A stretch of 64,000 nucleotides of DNA from Adiantum capillus-veneris (taxonomy: Eukaryota > Streptophyta > Polypodiopsida > Polypodiales > Pteridaceae): NCBI GenBank assembly GCA_014529385.2, contig CM043943.1, positions 152,219,592 through 152,283,591 of the forward strand, in the 5' to 3' direction. Both the position numbers and the translations under genes were made by a program. The notes under the pieces are model-generated. The model was not told where the DNA came from. It was given only the letters and a program-made list of their open reading frames with translations, and ran no database searches. Below are positions 1 through 11,158 of the stretch, piece by piece (position 1 is the stretch's first letter; the number at the start of each line of letters is the position of its first letter).

Positions 1-639
1 TGGTGCAATTTCAATTGTAGGAAAGGTAGGGAAGGAAGGTGTGTGTGTTGAGAAGAAGGATTTTGTGTTGCTACTATTGAGTATTTCTTTGTAATGAAGT
101 TTTGAAAGGTTATCGTGTTTTCTGTGTAAGGTGTTAGTATTAAGGTTGTTAGTTCTATGTAATATAAAGTACAGTAAGTAGGAAGTAGATCTCTGAGAGT
201 TAATGAAGTGTGTTAGTGTGTAACAGTAGGTGTATTAGTTGTAAGTAGGTAGGTAGAGTGTGTGTGTGTGTTCGCGCATAGGCCGCAGCGACCTTATCCC
301 AAAATAAAAAAAATAAAGGTAGGACCGGGATCAGGAATATCTCCCAGACCCAAGCTCACGCTCAGGCTCAGGCTCTGGCCTCAGTCGCCCTTTAAAATTA
401 CGTATTTTAGCTTCACACGTAGCTAAAAATTGACTTTTTTGAGGACCAACGGAGCTTCAGGTGACCAAACGTTGTGCTGTAAAGCACACCGCAACCCTCT
501 GAGTGATACGCTCGTTTTGAGCTATCACACACTTTAATAAAAAAAACCTATCATTAAAAAACATTAAAAAAACCAGTAAAAACGGACGCCTAAAAAAGTA
601 AGCGGTTAACCTTCAAGGTTATTCGCCGACGCTTGTAGG
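1..639 (+). other. Element B leader, non-coding
   Basis: No convincing reading frame. This is probably leader or untranslated sequence of element B, upstream of its gag. It is TG/TA-rich at first, then includes a possible hairpin at about 503-529 (GTGATA-CGCTC, loop, GAGC-TATCAC) and an A-rich stretch at 538-600. A TAG at 636-638 closes the gag frame that opens just after it, so the true start of gag has been lost or lies in another frame. Confidence 0.4.
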
Positions 640-883
640 GTGCCAAAGGCACATGCATCTGCGTTTGGTCGTGTGCTAGAGATGAAGCAACTAGAGAGAA
701 TTTTGACTTACACAAGTTCTCATTATCCACCTACCTTAGGTTCCGGGCTCTCGGCAGGGATCCAAGGTATTACAAACCAAGACCCAAACATAGCGGCTAG
801 TGACACTTCCTCTGACTACGACGTCATGGAGGGTTTCCCAATGCCTAATCCCGATAGCTCAGGCCAAGACATGCATGCCATGG
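640..883 (+). pseudogene. Element B gag, N-terminal piece, cut by element A
   Basis: An open frame of about 81 codons runs to the element A insertion at 884. It starts with GTG after a TAG, so 640 is the edge of the open frame and not a proved initiation codon. The peptide is polar and S/T/P-rich with an acidic stretch (DTSSDYDVMEG) and no recognised domain. The assignment to gag rests on position: beyond element A, after removing one CATGG copy, the same frame continues for about 36 codons (12126-12239) to a TGA, next to the large gag frame starting at 12238. Confidence 0.5.
879..883. repeat. Target-site duplication of element A, left copy (CATGG)
   Basis: The five bases before the LTR start are CATGG, identical to 12121-12125 immediately after the 3' LTR. 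A perfect 5-bp duplication is what Ty3/gypsy integrases produce. Confidence 0.92.
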
Positions 884-1841
884 TGTTGACCACTAGGTCA
901 ACAACACAACATAACTCAAGTTTCATACCAAAGTCTTATCTTTTGCGAGTTATGAAATGCTGCGGATTATGGCTATAAACGTCATTTGTAATGAGTAGTT
1001 ATTCTAGTTTCAGAATCCGGGGTGCAATGGCACTTCCAGATTGTAAATACAAAGCCATTTGACCCTTTCAACCCCATTTTTGGTTAAACCTAAGGTAGCC
1101 TTAGTATATAAGGTCCCTAGGTCATTTTGTAAAAGGGGGGAGACTTTAATCATAATCAAAACTTTAGCGCTGCCGTCTATGTGTGACAGAGAAAGAGAGT
1201 GAGCGTGAGCTTTATCCTCTAGCTACGCTCGGCTCGCTCAACACATTGGAGATCTGACTGCACCATTGCTGTAGGCTCGAGGAGAGCTACGCGACAATGC
1301 CAAGCATTCCACGCGAGACAAAGCGCACACGCCGATGCATCTACGAGCTATTTGTGGTCGTAAGTGTCTCAAACGATGTCTGTTTTCTGCGTGCTAGTAG
1401 TCTATAGAATCGTGGCGACATAAGCTACGCATAGGTACTCATAAATTTCAGTTTCGGGCACTTTCAAAATTATGCTCTGTCATCCTACGCATTTTTCACA
1501 GATGGGTTTAGAGTGAGGGTTTTGAGTGTAGAAGCTTAGGGACAGGTGTATCCTAGTGAGGGGATGGTGTTCCTTAAGTTTCGTACGAATCTGGCATGAT
1601 TAGGTGAGTTACCTTTCGTATGTGTGTATGTGGCTAGGTGGTGTAGTTGAGAGCAGTGAGGTTCTTGATTGTGGTATAGTTGGCCTTCCAGAGTGTTGTA
1701 TGTGTAGGATGGTCTCAGCCTAACAAGCTAAAGAGATTTCCTCTGTGTGCCTATCGTGTCATCTGTGTCCTCGATTGACATTATATTGATCTAGGTAGTT
1801 TTTGCATGCACTTCATGGGTGTGTGAGTCGCTCCCGCAACA
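884..1841 (+). repeat. Element A 5' LTR
   Basis: Begins TGTTGACC and ends CAACA, and matches 11159-12120 over its full length with scattered substitutions and small indels (a few percent by eye). It contains a TATA box (1105-1113) about 220 bp in, and a CATCCTACGC half-site (1481-1490) like that of the palindromes in the element leader. Confidence 0.93.
1105..1113 (+). promoter_or_regulatory. TATA box of the element A LTR promoter
   Basis: TATATAAGG, conserved in the 3' LTR at 11380-11388, in the position expected near the U3/R boundary. Transcription would start a few tens of bases downstream. Confidence 0.6.
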
Positions 1842-1860
1842 TTGGCACTGCTACCGGGGA
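1842..1860 (+). other. Element A primer-binding site, tRNA-Asp type
   Basis: TTGGCACTGCTACCGGGGA follows the LTR directly. It matches the tRNA-Asp primer site of plant gypsy elements (TGGCGCCGTTGCCGGGGA) at 14 of 18 positions, including the CCGGGGA end. The four changes are mostly transitions, as expected from methylated-cytosine decay. Confidence 0.75.
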
Positions 1861-4847
1861 CACAAGGACCTAAGAAGGTTTCCTACTAACACTCGTGTGA
1901 TTGTTGCTTGATTTAGTTTCGGGTAAAGAAAGCGTTTTTCTTAAGTGGATCCGGAAGAGGATATTTTGCGATCAAGTGGATATCCAGGAAGCGTGTGTCT
2001 TGCCGAGGGTTTGCGACTAGATAGGTTTAGTTAGGATCTGTGGATTAGAGTAGTTGTTAGTGGTCGAGTGATTTGTGAGGTGATAAAAGCGTTTACTAGT
2101 CCGTGTGTGGCAGTGAAGCGTTTTTCTACTCATAGATGCAAAACCCCATATGATTTGTAGGAGTAGCTTTAGGTAAGTGATCCATTTCTGATCTAGAGCT
2201 ATTCAACACTGAATTATTTTCTAAAGTGCTTGATTGCATTTGAAATCACAGAAAAGTGTGCTTTTGAGGGTAAAAATGCATTAAACAAGCTTTTGTGGAT
2301 ATTTTTGTATGACTGACTGATGTTGTGCATATAAAAGAGCATTTGCAAGGGTTCTGTGAAGAAAACCTGCAATTCTATAAACACAGACATCCTACGCGTA
2401 GGATGTCTCAAGGGGGTTATGGAGACCAAATTTGAAAATTTTGATTGCACCAGTGTGTTCAGAAGGGGGGGTTTACCCTAAGTATACATTGAAACTAGAG
2501 TTTTGACCAACTCTTGACACCCAAAAGACCAAAGACGGAGTGTCAAAAATGCGAAAACAAGAAAATTAATATTCTGACCACAATTTTGCATAAAAAACTG
2601 GTAGGAATGCTTGAAAAGTAGTGCTCAAGACTTGGAGATGCCTGTGGATGAATTCTGCCAAAAATTTCATCAGTAGACATCCTACGTGTAGGATGTCTAG
2701 AGAGTGATTCTGGAAGCAAAAATCAAGTTTTGACATCATACCCATATTCTGCATGTTGTGTTGGACACACACACCTAAGCTCATGTCATTTGGACATATA
2801 GACTGAGAGTTAAGGGGATGTTACTCTTTCAGAGAAATATTTTCCCAAAAGTGGTGATTCTAAGCAATTTTGACATCCAAAATTTGCCGTGATCACATAT
2901 TCTTGTTCTATGCATCAAGAAGCACCTTGGGTAGAAACAGAAGTCCATTCTGAGAAAAAAGACATCCTATGCGTAGGATGTCTACAGGGTGATCTGGTGG
3001 AAATTTTGAAATTCTAAGTTGACCAGTGTGTTCAGAAGGTAGGTTTTACCCTATTTTCACCTGAAAAGGGGAACTTGACCATATCTTGACAGGATAAGAC
3101 CAAAAGACGAAAATTGCCAGACATCCTACCCAAATTGTGCCCAAGGCATAATTTTTGAGACCAAAGCATAGGGTGACTTCATGTGCATGTTATACATGAT
3201 GTTTTGAGTGTATGTGAGAGTTTTCAGCTCATTTGGGTCAGTGAAAGTGAAGATTGAACAGACTTTAGCGTTTTTGGACAGACAAAAGGCTAGAACAGCT
3301 AGTTTTGGGGTCTTTTGACATCCAAATTAAAATCTAAGCATAGCATTGGGTTGTTGACATCAAGGGGAAGATGTGGCTCAAGTTTGGGGCAATTCTAAGA
3401 ACTTAGACATCCTACGCGTAGGATGTCTTCACCATCATTTAGCACTCCGAATCAACCTCTGAGCATACCAATGGGTTGCTGAAGACTAGGGGAATCTTTG
3501 GTCCAAGTTTGGGTTCATTCTGAGTAAAAAGAAATCCTACACGTAGGATGTCTACTGCATAATTCTGAAACCAAAATTCTATTGTGACCATACCATGCTG
3601 TCATATAGCCTTAGATAAGCCTCCTAGGCAAATTTGGTCCAATTTGGAGTTGATTTGACTTAGGAATTGATCAGAACAGACATCAGGATTTTGGAACAGA
3701 TTCTTGATCATTTGACCAACCTATAGGTGTCAGAATCAAAAAGTAAAAATAGCTGTGAGCTTAGCACATCAAGGGGAAGCTATAGTGCAAGTTTGAGCTG
3801 AAACAGAGCAAAAAGACATCCTACGCGTAGGATGTTTCCAACGTCATAAAGTGGTCAAAATTCTACTTTGGCCATAGGGAGGTTCTAAGTGTCTCAAGGA
3901 TTCCAATTTTTTTTTCAAAAGTGAATTTGGACCTTGTTTGGCCTATTTACCAAGCAAAGACAAGAATTGTCAGACATCCTACTCTTGGAGTGCACTAGAA
4001 GCTTATGCAGCCCAAATCTTGACCTATTGGCATCTAAATCCAATTTTGAGCATACCATTGGGTTGCTGAGAACTAGGAGAATCTTGGGATCAAGTTTGGA
4101 CAAAATCTGAGCAGTTAGACATCCTACACGTAGGATGTCTCCAGCTTGATTTAAGACTCAAAACCAACCTATGAGCACACCACTATGATCAGCAAATCGA
4201 GGAGAAGCTGGGGTGAAAATTTCAAGTCATTCTGAGTAAAAAGACATACTACGCGTAGGATGTCTCAAGGACATTTTTAGGTCCAAATCAACCTTTGAGC
4301 ATACCATTGTGTTGCTGGACTTAAGGGGAGTCTCTGGACCAAATTTTGTTAAATTCTGAGCATATAGACATCCTACGCGTAGGATATCTCTAGGCCAGTT
4401 TTAGGGTCCAACTGTAATTTTGACCATACAGAAGTGTTCACAGTGTCACAGAGATCCCAAATCTTCTTTTAAAATTGAATTTGGACTCATTTTGACCATT
4501 CTAAACTGCATTTCACTGTTTTGGCCATAACTTTCACAAACGGTATCGGATCGGAAAAGTTTTTATATCAAAACGAAGCCTGAGAGCGGCTCTACAGATC
4601 TTAGATCAAAACTTGAACTAAATGTATGCCTAGGGCAACCGTTTAGGTCAATTTTGAGAAAAAAAACGTCGTTTGAGGACTCAAAATAAATCCACAAGTT
4701 AGGGGTGTCTGAAAGCGACAATTTGCGAGAATTGTGACGAAATGGTTGCGGTTTTGGACATAGTTTCGACTTTTCCCTAACCAAAGCACTTGAACACAGT
4801 GGACTAAGTCTACTTGAACCAAGAAAAAGCTCTTAAGCCGAGAAATC
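1861..4847 (+). other. Element A leader, 3 kb between primer site and gag
   Basis: There is no long reading frame. From about 2380 to 4390 the leader is made of diverged units of about 125 bp, or multiples of it, each carrying a 24-bp palindrome (separate entry). A long structured leader before gag is known in several plant gypsy lineages. Here it would be the place for packaging or regulatory signals (inference). Confidence 0.7.
2385..4389. repeat. Array of nine 24-bp palindromes in the element A leader
   Basis: The palindrome is the half-site AGACATCCTACG followed by its exact reverse complement. Copies: 2385-2408 (perfect), 2675-2698, 2960-2983, 3405-3428 (perfect), 3530-3553, 3814-3837, 4117-4140, 4242-4265 and 4366-4389. 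Incomplete half-copies lie near 3119 and 3972. Spacing is about 124-125 bp for the close pairs and about 285-300 bp (once 445) elsewhere. Most copies are preceded by TTCTGAG-(C/T)-AAAAA or a variant. The palindromes are more alike than the sequence between them. Each could form a 12-bp hairpin in RNA or bind a dimeric protein. Confidence 0.9.
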
Positions 4848-6891
4848 ATGTCTACCCTAGATTCAAACGCAGCTTACACAAGCTTGGAGATCCCGACAAT
4901 AGAGGAATATCCTCCCACAATGGATCTTCCAAACTTGCAATTGATAAAGATCCATCTTGTTGAGAGAGTTTGGATGATTGGTCATGAGAGTGAAGGACTA
5001 TATAGATACATTGACGACAATGAGGTCAATCTTTATAGGTGCTCAGATCCATACCCAGAAGAGATAACGGATTACAAGCTCTTATATGTCTACACATACG
5101 GAGTCGACTGTCAATGGAGATCTATAGTTGTCGACAAGTATGGACGAGAATACAGAGTTGTAGAAAGCACAAATCCACAGACTGTACTAGAAAGAGGTGG
5201 ATATTTGGTCAACGAAGGACCACAAATGCCTCCACCAAACACGAGAATTTCTATAGGAATTCCAAGAAGAGAGCCACCAGGATTCCCTTCAAGAGCGATA
5301 ACGAAAGAAGGATTGGGAGAGTCTCTGGTTAGACTTGTAGACAATCGACGAGTTAGACCATCCCAAGTCCAGAAATGGGTAAACATAAAATACTCCGGAG
5401 ATAAAGATCCGAGAGATCACGTAACGGCTTTTACAAGAGTGAGTAGAGGAAGTTTCATATTTTGCGACACAGTTTGCGGGATTTGGATTGACTCTAGAAG
5501 ATGATGCAGCTACATGGTTCGACTCGATGGAAAAAATGGGATTTTGAGACCCTAGATGAGCTGTTTGAGGAGTTTATTGAAGAATTCTCGCCAAAAGGCA
5601 TTGCTCACAACACAGTCTCGCAAATCCATGGATTCAAACAAAAAGAGAATGAATCAGTACGCAAAGCATCATTACGGCTCAAGAGATATGTTAAGCTCTA
5701 TCCGAGAGCGGAATTACCTACGCAAGCATGACTAATGCTGATCTTTATCCAAGGAATGATACATGCGGGCCTTCAGAAGGATCTGCATATGATAAGGAGG
5801 ATGACGCTAAACGAGTTGATCAAAGAAGCTCTTTATCTAGTGGATAACTGTGAGGCATACAAAGAAAAGGACTTAAAGAGTCAAGGAGATGACACATCCT
5901 CTCAACACAGTGTTTCACAGATAAATGAGTCTATTGCCAAGCCAACGACACCTATTGATCAAGAAAAGCTTATCGATGACTTGGTCAAGAGGTTGATTCC
6001 TCTTGTAAGGTCTGATTCGGGAGAGCTGAAGTGGTGTGAAATTGAGAGAAAATGGACGAACCATACGGGGGAAGAGTGCTATTATAACACGGAAAATGCT
6101 AGGGAGAGGTATGTACAACCTGTTCCAGAAGCACCTACTCCACTTAGATACATTATGGCGAATGCGCTGGGACCAGTAGGAGTTTTAAGGCCACAGCTTG
6201 TCTTAGGACAACAACCTCCGCTGCCAGGTGCTAGAATGCCGGTAGACATGAGATACATGCCAATGATGGAAGCATAAAATAAACCAATGCCAGTACCAGC
6301 TACAATGTGGTATAGCAACCAAAGTGAGTACTACCCTTCGGAGCAACAAAAGGTAAGAGAAACACATGGAGTGGTGAGGCCGATACAACCTCCACCTCCT
6401 GGGTTTCAGTCAAAAGAAAGAAGGTATGAAATGGACGAAAGGACATTCAATTCATTGCAAATAGCGGCTTATCTAGGTCAAAGCTTGCTTATAGCCAAGA
6501 GGAAATGCTAAAAGAATCTCCTCAACCAGAGACAGATCGTCACAAAAATCGTGACAACCACTTGGTCAAACAATGTCCTCATACGGAGATCACTGAAGTA
6601 AATGCCTATTGTCTTGAGTGTGGCATCACTCACTTGATCCCCAATTGCCCGAAAAAACCAAACCAAATCAGGAAAACCACGACAAATGTATTAGGGATTG
6701 TCCAGCTCCCTAGTAGCTCAGAAAATGAAAATGGCGTACTAGTTCAAGTGGTTACGAGAGCACAAGCTCAAAAGAAAGTTGATGAGAATCCAGAGACAAA
6801 GAACACGGAAAGTGACATGAGTCCAAAGACAGATGATGGACCAAAGACAGACGCACCTAGTCAGAAAACCTTCTCTTACACAGATGGTTAA
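4848..6891 (+). pseudogene. Element A gag, broken by frameshifts and stops
   Basis: Gag is the structural polyprotein that packages retrotransposon RNA. The ATG at 4848 opens a 218-codon frame with an N-terminal domain of unknown function (Y-rich, YRYIDDNEV) and the start of the retrotransposon gag core (YSGDKDPRDHVTAF). The core continues after frameshifts near 5440-5550 (LTLEDDAATWFDSME, then DELFEEFIEEFSPKG and FKQKENESVRKASLRLKRY). A TGA at 5729-5731 and a TAA at 6275-6277 interrupt the frame, and the continuation shifts again near 6505. The zinc knuckle at about 6613-6650 (YCLECGITHLIPNCP) has CX2CX3HX4C spacing, one residue shorter than the canonical CCHC box and typical of Athila/Tat-like gag. 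The tail to 6891 is polar. The copy is inactive; the family assignment is firm. Confidence 0.85.
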
Positions 6892-7723
6892 ACCTCTAGA
6901 AGAACCATCCATGGATGAGAAACCGAGAAGTGCTAGTTCAGGAGGATCTGTGTTGGCAGAGAAGGTTAATGAGACATTAGATGCTCTCTTGAAAACCTAT
7001 GATGTGAGGCTCAAAAACAACCAAACCCAAGAACACAGGTGGATGACATATCCCTATGCGGAACTAGAAAATCAAAGGTTTGAAATGTGCCATAAAATGA
7101 TTCAAACAGCCCAAACTTTACTAGAACCACTAGTTGCAAAACCTGAGGATGTGATCCGTGTCATGCGTACACAAGTAATCCCACCAAACCAGGAATTAAA
7201 AGAGCCAGATTCTAGTCATGAGCATAGACCAAACCTCAAAGACCTAGCATTAGAACCAAGGATAGTACTGAATACCACGGATTCCTCTTCCAAGGGATTT
7301 CACCAAGCTATACCTGAGGATTGTAAAGAGATAGATGGTCTTGACAAATTGTGGAAACAAGTCAGAGAGGCCAATGAAGCCGATGACCTAAGAAGACTAG
7401 TAGACAAGACTCGTGATGAACGAGGAGTGTTTCCACCACCAATAGAGGAATTTGAGACTGGATCTCAAATGAATCTAGACGTGCGATCGTATTGGGGCAA
7501 CAAAGGATCTGTACAATATATGGATAGTCAACCCCATTTTCTAAGAACACTAACGTCCTACATGGGAGAGTACGAGACCAAGTCAGATGTGGTTGTAGTC
7601 CCATCACAAAGACTGTCTCCCAACAAGGCCATCAATTCAAAGGGGCTAGTAGATATTCTATCTACCCCAGTCACCTGTACAATAATGTTAGCCGAGTTGC
7701 TCAGAATAAGACCAAACATGTAG
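6833..7723 (+). pseudogene. Element A linker between gag and protease
   Basis: An open frame of 296 codons in the same frame as the protease downstream, overlapping the end of the zinc-knuckle frame. The product is acidic, rich in K/E/Q and without a recognised domain; parts look helical (for example QVREANEADDLRRLVDKTRDE). It ends at TAG (7721-7723), and the protease frame restarts after about 100 bp and one more stop. By position it is the gag-pol spacer. The equivalent spacer in element B is much more decayed. Confidence 0.55.
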
Positions 7724-7828
7724 GCTAATGTGGGTAAATGTCTAGAGAAATTTGGTGTAAAAACCCTAATGACTCAAATCGAGGAAGGCATCAAAGAGCT
7801 TGAAATGCCTTAACTAAATACTAGGCAA

Positions 7829-8884
7829 GTGCCATTAAACAAGGTAGGCGAGTATTATGAGGGAGAAGATGGAAACACCACCCTTCCTGTGGAATTCAAT
7901 AATGTAAAAACCATGGCAATCCTTGACAGTGGAGCTGGTGTGGCCATTGCAACCGAAGAGGTTTGGAAAAAATGGGGAAAACCTGCCTTGATATCCACAC
8001 GAATGACCCTGCAGCTTGTAGAAGGACACAAGGAAAAGCCCCTAGGACTGATAGAAAAAGTACTTGTTACTTCTTGTGGCATTGAATATGAACACACTTT
8101 TGCTATTGTTGACTTTGGCAAGAAGAACAACTATGACATCATTTTGGGAAGACCATTCATGCGACAATTGAAAATGGTCCAAGATTGGGGTTATGACCAT
8201 ATATACCTGAGACATATGGAAAACATAACAAAGATAAACTTGAGGGACCATAGCTATAGGGATGTGGCGAGAACACCGGTTGAGGAGTTTGATTCCACCA
8301 CAGTAGCAGGATCAGAACTTCCAGCTTGGTTAGGTAAGTCTAAAGAACTGTGGATGTGTGGAGCTTCACAATGTGGTAGCTTGAAACTTGAGGAATGTAT
8401 CCTAGAGCGAGCTATGGAGGATAGGGACTATATCCCAGAACCATTTCTTGAAGAAGAGTTAGAGCCTTTTGGATGGGAACACATCTTGGCTACTCTGGAC
8501 GTGTGCGCCATGGAGGATGCTCCCACAACAAATTTTTGTGATGAAAATGGCTATGATGTCGTTCCTTATTTTGCAGTGAGTGTAATCCAGGAAAACGAAG
8601 AGAACCAGACATCAACAAGCTCTAGAAATAAGGAGCAAACAAATAAATGTGGAGAATCCAAAAAAGAAGAAGACGACAAGTTCTATGACTTTGTAGAACA
8701 CTTCGAGCTTCAAGAAGATCAACTACCCGAGAATCAATGTCATCGCCACATGAATAAAGTGCATCAAAAGTGGATTCCAAAGTACTCCGTGAAGACACAG
8801 CCACCACAAGCATCCTCATACATGGCTCCTAATAAGGATGCAAAGACTCAGCCTAGGAGGAATACGACCCGAGTAACGAGCTAA
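7829..8884 (+). pseudogene. Element A retropepsin-like aspartic protease with C-terminal extension
   Basis: This frame encodes the protease that cleaves the Gag polyprotein. The active-site motif is LDSGAGVAIA (about residues 31-40), followed by the flap region and the second conserved block YDIILGRPFMRQLKM (about residues 104-118), which is the ILGRP hydrophobic signature of Ty3/gypsy proteases. After roughly 140 residues the protein continues for 200 more that are acidic and lysine-rich, ending in a W-I-P-K motif (QKWIPKYSVKTQ). No RT follows, whereas in an autonomous gypsy element RT would begin within 100-200 residues of the protease. The frame itself is open from 7829 to the TAA, but an upstream stop separates it from gag. 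The same protease with the same kind of tail occurs in element B. Confidence 0.8.
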
Positions 8885-9450
8885 CAATGCTCTAATCAAT
8901 GGGCTAGAAAAGTCCTCCAAGAAACTACCACCCACGAGCAAATAGACAATAACTTTCCACTACCAACCAAAAAATCAAGGGAAAGTACAAGAAGTCAACC
9001 TTGATGAGGATAGTAGCGATAGTGCTGAATCTTACGACATCCCATATCATCAACTCAGAATGGGTAAGAATATCACAAAATTGCAAGCTTTCACAACTCA
9101 GGTTTGGGCTCCAACGAAGTTGATTTAAGCACGAAAAAGTTAGGAATTCATTTGGATTCCAAAACAACCACAGTATCAACTTTCAAAGCCTGAATCCCGT
9201 CCCGAACCAAGCATACAAGGGCTGAAGCAAAGACCACTGTTGACTCACACAAAAAAAAGGTGGATCCCAAAGAAGTCTCTTCAAACACAAACGAAGCACG
9301 GGCAAGTATGGGTTCCCAAACGAGAGCCAGCAACAAAACAGCCAATAATCGCAAAGAAATGGGTCTCAAAGAAGAACAACAAAACTGCTGTAAGTGCATT
9401 GCCGCTTGAATTCTTACAATTCTTCCTACGATTACAGTACAGTTAGAAGA
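8885..9450 (+). pseudogene. Element A tail with repeated W-[IV]-P-K motifs
   Basis: Decayed continuation of the protease reading frame, read in more than one frame. Between about 9150 and 9400 the motif W-(I/V)-(P/S)-K recurs: WIPKK, VWVPKRE and KKWVSKKN, with an earlier copy at the end of the protease frame. Basic W-x-P-K repeats also occupy the same place in element B (20690-21030), so this is a shared lineage feature, perhaps a basic nucleic-acid-binding tail (inference). Confidence 0.55.
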
Positions 9451-11148
9451 GAACAAATCGCTTCAATCAAGCAACCTTACAGGAGCTTCAAAGACCATTA
9501 CATTGCTTAGAATAGGAAGCCTCACCAACAAATTCCAATAAGCAAATTGCTTATACCCACATCTTGCACAACATAAATCTTTTCCATGCATTGACTGTGT
9601 ATGAATAATAGGGCTACATTACAAGGCCTGCATAGGCACAACTTTTAATTGCCCAAGCACAACACATACCCATTGCGAAGGGGGGAGGAATTCTGAACGC
9701 GGACCTAACATTATGAAGGGGGGAGGCATTCTGAATGCGGACCTAACATTATGACTATTAGGAAGGGGGGAGGCATTCTGAATGCGAACCTAACATTATG
9801 ACTCCAATTAGGAAGGGGGGAGGCATTCTGAATGCGGACCTAACATTATGACTATTAGAGGGCAATGTTTTGTGAGAGGCATTGAATTTTTACGTTTTAT
9901 TGTGATTTTTTTTTGACGAAATTTAGAGTATATGCCCTCATAGTAGTGTTACATAGGAGTATGGGGACAAAATCCATATATGAGCCCCTAGGGACATGTG
10001 TATAGTGTACATAGCATTTAGATTTCTATTTGAATGATTTTTCTTAAGTGGGGTACAAGAAAACAATGAATCTTCACGAAGTATGTCTCAGCAGCCACTA
10101 CAACAACCAAAGAACTTGTCACAAAGCAGTGTCAACAGGCAACCGACAAGTCATAAAAGTCAGAGTCGAGTAGCTAAGCCACAAAATGAGTGAGGTGTTA
10201 GTCCCAAAGCTTCAAGTAATATTCTCTGTGGTCTAAGCGTCTTAGCTATTCTAGGTACTGCTCAAGCTGGAAGAGTTGAGCATATTTACGTTGTGTCGCT
10301 CATGCTGGTATAGGTGAGAAAAAGAGTCGAAGTCTAAGTACTTAAGTCTGGTGAAGTGAAGGAGAAGGTCCAAAAGACACTCACGTACTGAGCATAGTGA
10401 GATACGAGTGGAGAAACTTCTACATCGACAACCCTTCTTGGAAAGGTTGAAGCTATTGAGACATCTTTTGATGTCACATGTGCTACATTTATTCCTCGAA
10501 ACACCCATCATCTCCTTCTTTCACATGGCATGCTTTTGTTGACAAATTTTTCATATGCATATAGAGTGTCCCATAATTGGCACTTGCATTAGGCACTCTT
10601 TCCGTGTTTCACCCGAGCACTCACCTTTTATGAACATGTACTTCACGTTCAACTGCTCAACTCCAATAAGAGCGTATACCAAAGGCATTTTTTTTCCCAC
10701 CGGGTTTTTTTCCTTTGGTCATCCAGGTTTTAGACCCTAATCTAAGGACACCTATCACCATCCTCTTGTACATAATCCTTCTACATCAACAATAAGGAAA
10801 TGCTACTCAAATCAATTGACAAATGAATTGGAGCACCAATTTCAGATCATAGCATACTTCTCCTCAATGGCGAGTCGAAGAATGGCCTACAATGACAAAG
10901 CTGCAGACAACACTAACAACATGATTGCACAGGAACAAAGAAGTCCCCAATGAAGAAGAGCAGACATAAAAGTAATCAGAGGATCTCAAAAGATGAATGG
11001 TTATGATGATAGATGTCCGCTCTAATGGATCATAGTTCTTGTTGTGGTTCGACAAAGTTACAAGCAGTGCAACAGATGAAGCCAAAACGACAGCAAAGAC
11101 CACATTGCCATCGACAATCAGGTCATGTCGTGGACGACATGAACGCGG
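9451..11148 (+). other. Element A 3' non-coding region
   Basis: I see no RT, RNase H or integrase residues in any frame of these 1.7 kb. The only structure noticed is the four-copy purine-tract array at 9677-9860. The region stands where pol would be and could be a scar of pol loss or replaced sequence. Confidence 0.55.
9677..9860 (+). repeat. Four-copy polypurine-tract-like array
   Basis: Units starting at 9677, 9715, 9762 and 9812 each read GAAGGGGGGAGG(C/A)ATTCTGAA(T/C)GCG followed by (G/A)ACCTAACATTATGA. The purine half is almost identical to the true polypurine tract at 11149-11158. A related fragment in opposite orientation occurs at about 62131-62170. The array may reflect slippage during reverse transcription or tandem use of purine primers (inference). 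Confidence 0.8.
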
Positions 11149-11158
11149 AAGGGGGGAG
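11149..11158 (+). other. Element A polypurine tract
   Basis: AAGGGGGGAG directly precedes the TG of the 3' LTR, the standard primer for plus-strand DNA synthesis in LTR elements. Confidence 0.88.

Noticed and set aside
1-60. 5' LTR or primer site of element B at the window start (TGGTGCAATTTC)
   Set aside because: No similarity to the B 3' LTR start (21367 onward) and no accepted tRNA primer match.
2385-4389. CRISPR-like array (short repeats with regular spacers)
   Set aside because: The repeats are full palindromes with long, mutually similar spacers inside a plant LTR element, with no cas genes. It is a diverged tandem repeat with a conserved palindrome.
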